A stretch of 64,000 nucleotides of DNA, taken from the NCBI RefSeq assembly GCF_900142135.1, contig NZ_FQZU01000025.1, positions 27,170-91,169 of the forward strand. The letters run 5' to 3'. The first letter of the stretch is position 1; each line of letters begins with the position of its first letter. This stretch comes from Desulfatibacillum alkenivorans DSM 16219 (lineage in GTDB: Bacteria; Desulfobacterota; Desulfobacteria; Desulfobacterales; Desulfatibacillaceae). The notes beneath the pieces were generated by a model. That model saw only the letters and a list, made by a program, of their open reading frames with translations. It was not told the origin of the DNA and made no database searches. Shown one piece after another: positions 61,138 through 64,000 of this stretch. The translations under genes were made by a program, and so were the position numbers.

Positions 61138-61707
61138 TTATCCGTTCAGTTGATCCATGAGCGAACGGACTATTTTGCGAATGCCTTCCTTTTCGTTGGG
61201 CGCCGGTTCTATCACCCACTGAAGGGCCAACCCCTCCACCACGGCCACCAATAAATAACCCTTGTCGTCAAAGGCGTAATCTGCGCCGCTAAAACGGTCC
61301 AGGGATTGCTCCCGATACACGCTCATCATTTGCTGCAAAGGCTTTTGCACCACAGCGCTTTCAAAACCCATCTGAACCAGGTTGTAAAAAACCCGATTCA
61401 AGGGAACGTTGAAGATGAACTCCTCGCACAAAAAATCGGCGAAACGCTCGCAGAAATCCTCCAATCCTTGAATTTTTGAGAATTCCTCGGAAAATAAGGC
61501 CTGGTATTTTTCAGCCAAATACTCCATGAGGCAGGCCACGATTTCGTCTTTGGACTTGAAATAATAATGGATGGCCCCCGGCGCCACGCCCGCCTGGACG
61601 GCGATCTCCTTGATGGTGACGGTCTCGTGCCCTTTTTGGGAAAGGCAGGCGTAAAGGGCTTCTACTATTTCAATCCGTTTGGCGGCTGCGTTGCTTTTTC
61701 GTCCCAT
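61138..61707 (-). CDS. TetR/AcrR family regulator
   Basis: 189 residues. Helix-turn-helix region VEALYACLSQKGHETVTIKEIAVQAGVAPGAIHYYFKSKDEI spans about 14-55. The ligand domain is of the AcrR/BetI-like type. It heads the leftward group TetR - FAD oxidoreductase - amidase, and a strong palindrome (61729-61750) lies 22 bases before the start, so autoregulation and control of the downstream genes is likely. Confidence 0.9.
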   Translation of the reverse strand: MGRKSNAAAKRIEIVEALYACLSQKGHETVTIKEIAVQAGVAPGAIHYYFKSKDEIVACLMEYLAEKYQALFSEEFSKIQGLEDFCERFADFLCEEFIFNVPLNRVFYNLVQMGFESAVVQKPLQQMMSVYREQSLDRFSGADYAFDDKGYLLVAVVEGLALQWVIEPAPNEKEGIRKIVRSLMDQLNG

Positions 61708-61728
61708 AATATTTCTTTCCTAATATTA

Positions 61729-61750
61729 TTTGGTTGGTTGACCAAACAAA
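61729..61750. promoter_or_regulatory. TetR-type palindromic operator
   Basis: TTTGgTTGGT and ACCAAaCAAA flank TG, giving a 22-bp palindrome with one mismatched pair (lower case). It sits just upstream of the TetR gene. Confidence 0.6.
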
Positions 61751-61799
61751 TAAAACAGCCCGGCGCTTCCCGTCAAGAAAAAAATTCAAAGAACAATAT

Positions 61800-61869
61800 T
61801 TGTCGGGTTTGAAGTCCAACTGCGTTTTTGCGCGTATGAAGCGCTATTGCCGGACTTCGTAACCCGACG
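61800..61869 (-). repeat. GTTGGGTTT-family interspersed repeat, partial copy inside a gene end
   Basis: TTGTCGGGTTTGAAGTCCAA ... GCCGGACTTCGTAACCCGACG matches the first half of the copy at 13382. It overlaps the last codons and the stop of the Cys-rich gene that ends at 61844. Confidence 0.7.
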
Positions 61870-63070
61870 ATTTATAAATGGAAAGGCCTTGGTCTTTAAG
61901 GAGAATGTCCGCCTGCCTGAGGACTGCGCCTACGGACCGGGGATTGGAAGAGCCGTGCCTGCAGCCGCAGCCCATGCACTCCCTGTGGGCTCGGCCCGGG
62001 AACTGGTTGCAAGGCAGGACGGCGCCTTGCCTGTCCCTGCGCCGGGCGGCAGAATCTTTGCCGGGAATGAGCGAGGTATTGGAAAGTCCGTGGTAATACC
62101 AGTTGGTGAGAGTGCACCCTCCCCCTGTGTCGGGCGAAGGGCAGGCGCAAATGGTGTATGGGGTGTCGATGATTTTCATGGAGGTAAACATATTTCCCCG
62201 AGCCAGAAAGAAAATGTTGGCCATTTCCATGGCCAGGGTTTTGTGGATCTGATGGGCTTTGCGGTTTTTATGCATGCCTCGAATCCAGGACTGGGTGAAT
62301 TTTTTCAGGACGGGCAAAAACTCCCACGCCGGATAGGTTTCCTCCAGGAGGGTTTGGATGGAATAGCGGGAATCGCCGGCTTTTCGATAGGCGATCAAGC
62401 GCTCGAACAACTGCTTGTACTTGTCGTCCGTGTTCAGCGCATAGCCATGCGTTCGCACAAGATGCTCGTACCTGTTGACCAGCCTGTTTAAAAGCCGATG
62501 GCTTTCCTTATCTGAAGTAAGGGTGTAAATACGCCCCTTGGAATCCTTAAAATCATTGGCTATCCCGGAGCTCCTGCACACGCAATGCCCCATATATACC
62601 AAATCCGCTTCCAACAGATCCGTCCACACCTCCTGGATGGGCATGACCCGTCCGTTCAGGATGAAATCCAGGGCGATGTCCCGCACCTTGTGGATGATTT
62701 CCAAAGGCGCCTGGTCGGTCCACCATGCGCTTAAGGCGCCCAGTTCGTGAATCACGGGCATGGACGTGGCCCGATTCCATAAAAAATAGTCCCCTATCCT
62801 GCTTGCCATGCGCTGGGCTACAGGGCGCTTAAGGCCCGGGCGATCCTCCATCAATGCCGCCTTGAGCACGTTAAGAATCACATGGTTTTTCCGCACATGA
62901 TCCAATTGAGCCGGCAGGGGATCGGGATTGCCCGACAACCGCATATCTTTTACGTGGGCGGCCAAATGGCTAAGCTCCCGCAGGACGGCTGGCAGCTTTT
63001 CCTCCATTTCCACGGGAAGTTGAGGGTTGGAACAAAGGGAATCGCCATGATGGTCATGATCCATGCACAT
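61844..63070 (-). CDS. Cys-rich unknown protein, candidate Fe-S protein
   Basis: 408 residues from the ATG at 63070 (AGGA upstream; an earlier in-frame start at 63148 lacks a ribosome site). A His-rich start (MCMDHDHHGD) is followed by a mostly helical body. Cysteines cluster as GHCVCRSSG (about 162), CACPSPDTGGGC (about 310-320) and CMGCGC (about 362), eight or more residues suited to a metal or Fe-S cluster. No signal peptide. The last eight codons and the stop come from the repeat at 61800-61869. No family recognised. It lies divergently from the TetR gene at 63365. Confidence 0.75.
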   Translation of the reverse strand: MCMDHDHHGDSLCSNPQLPVEMEEKLPAVLRELSHLAAHVKDMRLSGNPDPLPAQLDHVRKNHVILNVLKAALMEDRPGLKRPVAQRMASRIGDYFLWNRATSMPVIHELGALSAWWTDQAPLEIIHKVRDIALDFILNGRVMPIQEVWTDLLEADLVYMGHCVCRSSGIANDFKDSKGRIYTLTSDKESHRLLNRLVNRYEHLVRTHGYALNTDDKYKQLFERLIAYRKAGDSRYSIQTLLEETYPAWEFLPVLKKFTQSWIRGMHKNRKAHQIHKTLAMEMANIFFLARGNMFTSMKIIDTPYTICACPSPDTGGGCTLTNWYYHGLSNTSLIPGKDSAARRRDRQGAVLPCNQFPGRAHRECMGCGCRHGSSNPRSVGAVLRQADILLKDQGLSIYKSSGYEVRQ

Positions 63071-63364
63071 AATAAGAGTTCCTAAAGAAGTTTTTTGGAA
63101 GGAAGCAAGGCCCGGAGTTTTATCCGTTGGGATAAAAATTTTCCGCACGTAGAAATATCGATATCAAATAACGCAGCCTCTGTAAAGAAGTCTCGCATCA
63201 TCAAGAAATCGAACAGGAAAAATCACGTTCCACCTTCCTCTTTCCTTGATTTTTTAGGCGCGGAGAATTAGTTTAAAAGCACGAAGCCATTGACTAGGTT
63301 ATTATTAAAAACGCAGGGATTGAAGGCGGCCTGTGCGCCCGTGTCTCAAGACCGTAATCTTTTT

Positions 63365-63991
63365 ATGATTGAGGAAAATTTGGCTAAAGACCCCAACAAA
63401 CTGACAAAACGGCAGGAACAAGCCATGATCACCCATCGGCGCATTTACGAAACCGCTTCCCATCTCATTGCGGAAAAGGGATTCGATAATGTGACGGTGG
63501 ATGAAATCTGCAAGGCGGCCGGGGTGGCCAAAGGGGGGTTCTATCATCACTTTCCTTCCAAAGACGACCTGGTCGTGGAAACCTATCGGCTTATCGACGG
63601 GCACTTTGTCAGTTCCATGGAAAGCGCGCCCCACCCCCTGCCAGCCAAGGACGGCATCCTTTGGGTGGCCGAGTTCATGGCCGCCACAGCCATGTCCCGG
63701 GGCCACAGCTTTTGCCGCCAGATTTATAGAAGCCAGCTGGAAAAGGGCACGGACTTTTTTGTATCCCCGGAACGGCCTTTTTACAAACAAATAAAAACCT
63801 TCATCACCCAAAGCCTGGAAAACGGGGAAATCGCCTCCCCCCTGCCTCCGGACGAACTCACGGCAATCATACTCCTTACCGCCCGCGGAGTGATCTATGA
63901 CTGGTGCCTGTTGCGAGGACGCTACAACATCGTCTCCTTCATGCAAAAAACCGTGGGCTCAATTCTGGACGGCATCTGGAAGAATTGCTGA
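63365..63991 (+). CDS. TetR/AcrR family regulator
   Basis: 208 residues from the ATG at 63365; the frame extends upstream to 63290 without a ribosome site, and the Shine-Dalgarno is poor in all cases. Helix-turn-helix: ETASHLIAEKGFDNVTVDEI then KAAGVAKGGFYHHFPSKDD (about 27-67). The C-terminal ligand domain is unspecific. The gene ends nine bases before the window edge, so any regulated neighbour to the right cannot be seen. The Cys-rich gene is divergent on the left. Confidence 0.88.
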   Translation: MIEENLAKDPNKLTKRQEQAMITHRRIYETASHLIAEKGFDNVTVDEICKAAGVAKGGFYHHFPSKDDLVVETYRLIDGHFVSSMESAPHPLPAKDGILWVAEFMAATAMSRGHSFCRQIYRSQLEKGTDFFVSPERPFYKQIKTFITQSLENGEIASPLPPDELTAIILLTARGVIYDWCLLRGRYNIVSFMQKTVGSILDGIWKNC

Positions 63992-64000
63992 CCCCACAGG

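Noticed and set aside
1..64000. CRISPR arrays, IS elements, tRNA, rRNA, prophage
   Set aside because: No regular repeat-spacer array, transposase, tRNA fold or phage structural gene was recognised by eye; this is limited to what can be read without tools.

Overview
The window looks like chromosomal DNA of an anaerobic, probably sulfate-reducing Desulfobacterota (deltaproteobacterial) species, possibly close to Desulfatibacillum. This is an inference from gene content and style, not from a database match. The pointers are a periplasmic flavoprotein plus a separate tetraheme cytochrome c behind a sigma-54 promoter, several TetR regulators beside acyl-CoA, amide and lipid-type genes, DUF1302/MMPL envelope genes, a B12-riboswitch corrinoid importer, and large exported propeller proteins with Cys-TM-basic C-termini. 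No rRNA, tRNA, IS element, prophage or CRISPR array was seen.

Layout. 1-2.8 kb: a divergent promoter region with a 25-bp palindrome, a signalling protein with HisKA-like and degenerate GGDEF-like parts, and thiD. 3.1-13.2 kb: DNA repair genes uvrC, sbcD-sbcC and uvrB, with a crotonase-family gene between them. 13.2-21.2 kb: a repeat-filled gap, then a leftward run DUF2760 - Hsp70 - Hsp70 - ispF - cysS. 21.3-30.8 kb: two related exported propeller proteins on either side of bioB (which has a BirA-type operator), then btuF-btuD-btuC behind a cobalamin riboswitch with an intrinsic terminator. 31-36 kb: a membrane hybrid histidine kinase, a TetR/hydrolase divergent pair and a DUF2284 protein. 36.4-42.6 kb: a TetR-headed envelope operon (MMPL transporter, LolA-like periplasmic protein, DUF1302 outer-membrane protein, DUF4126 membrane protein). 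42.9-46.8 kb: a methyltransferase, the two-gene flavocytochrome and a DUF4846 protein. 46.9-52.7 kb: an RlmL-type rRNA methyltransferase, a DUF4388 protein, and a small gene overlapping a diadenylate-cyclase-like gene with an altered second motif. 52-58.2 kb: a nuclease with a zinc-finger tail, an unknown protein + XRE + NtrC-type regulator + SprT-like peptidase cluster, and small unknown genes. 58.2-64 kb: TetR - FAD oxidoreductase - amidase, a Cys-rich protein whose 3' end lies in an interspersed repeat, and another TetR.

How the parts fit. The repair genes form complete SbcCD and most of UvrABC (uvrA is not here). The btu operon imports corrinoids and is shut off by bound cobalamin. bioB is probably repressed by BirA. 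The flavocytochrome pair probably reduces an unsaturated acid in the periplasm under sigma-54 control. The 36.4-41.9 kb operon probably moves a lipid-like or hydrophobic substrate between inner and outer membrane.

The least explained items are the DAC-like protein at 50.2 kb, the paired propeller proteins, the Cys-rich protein at 61.8 kb and a set of interspersed intergenic repeats with covarying stems.
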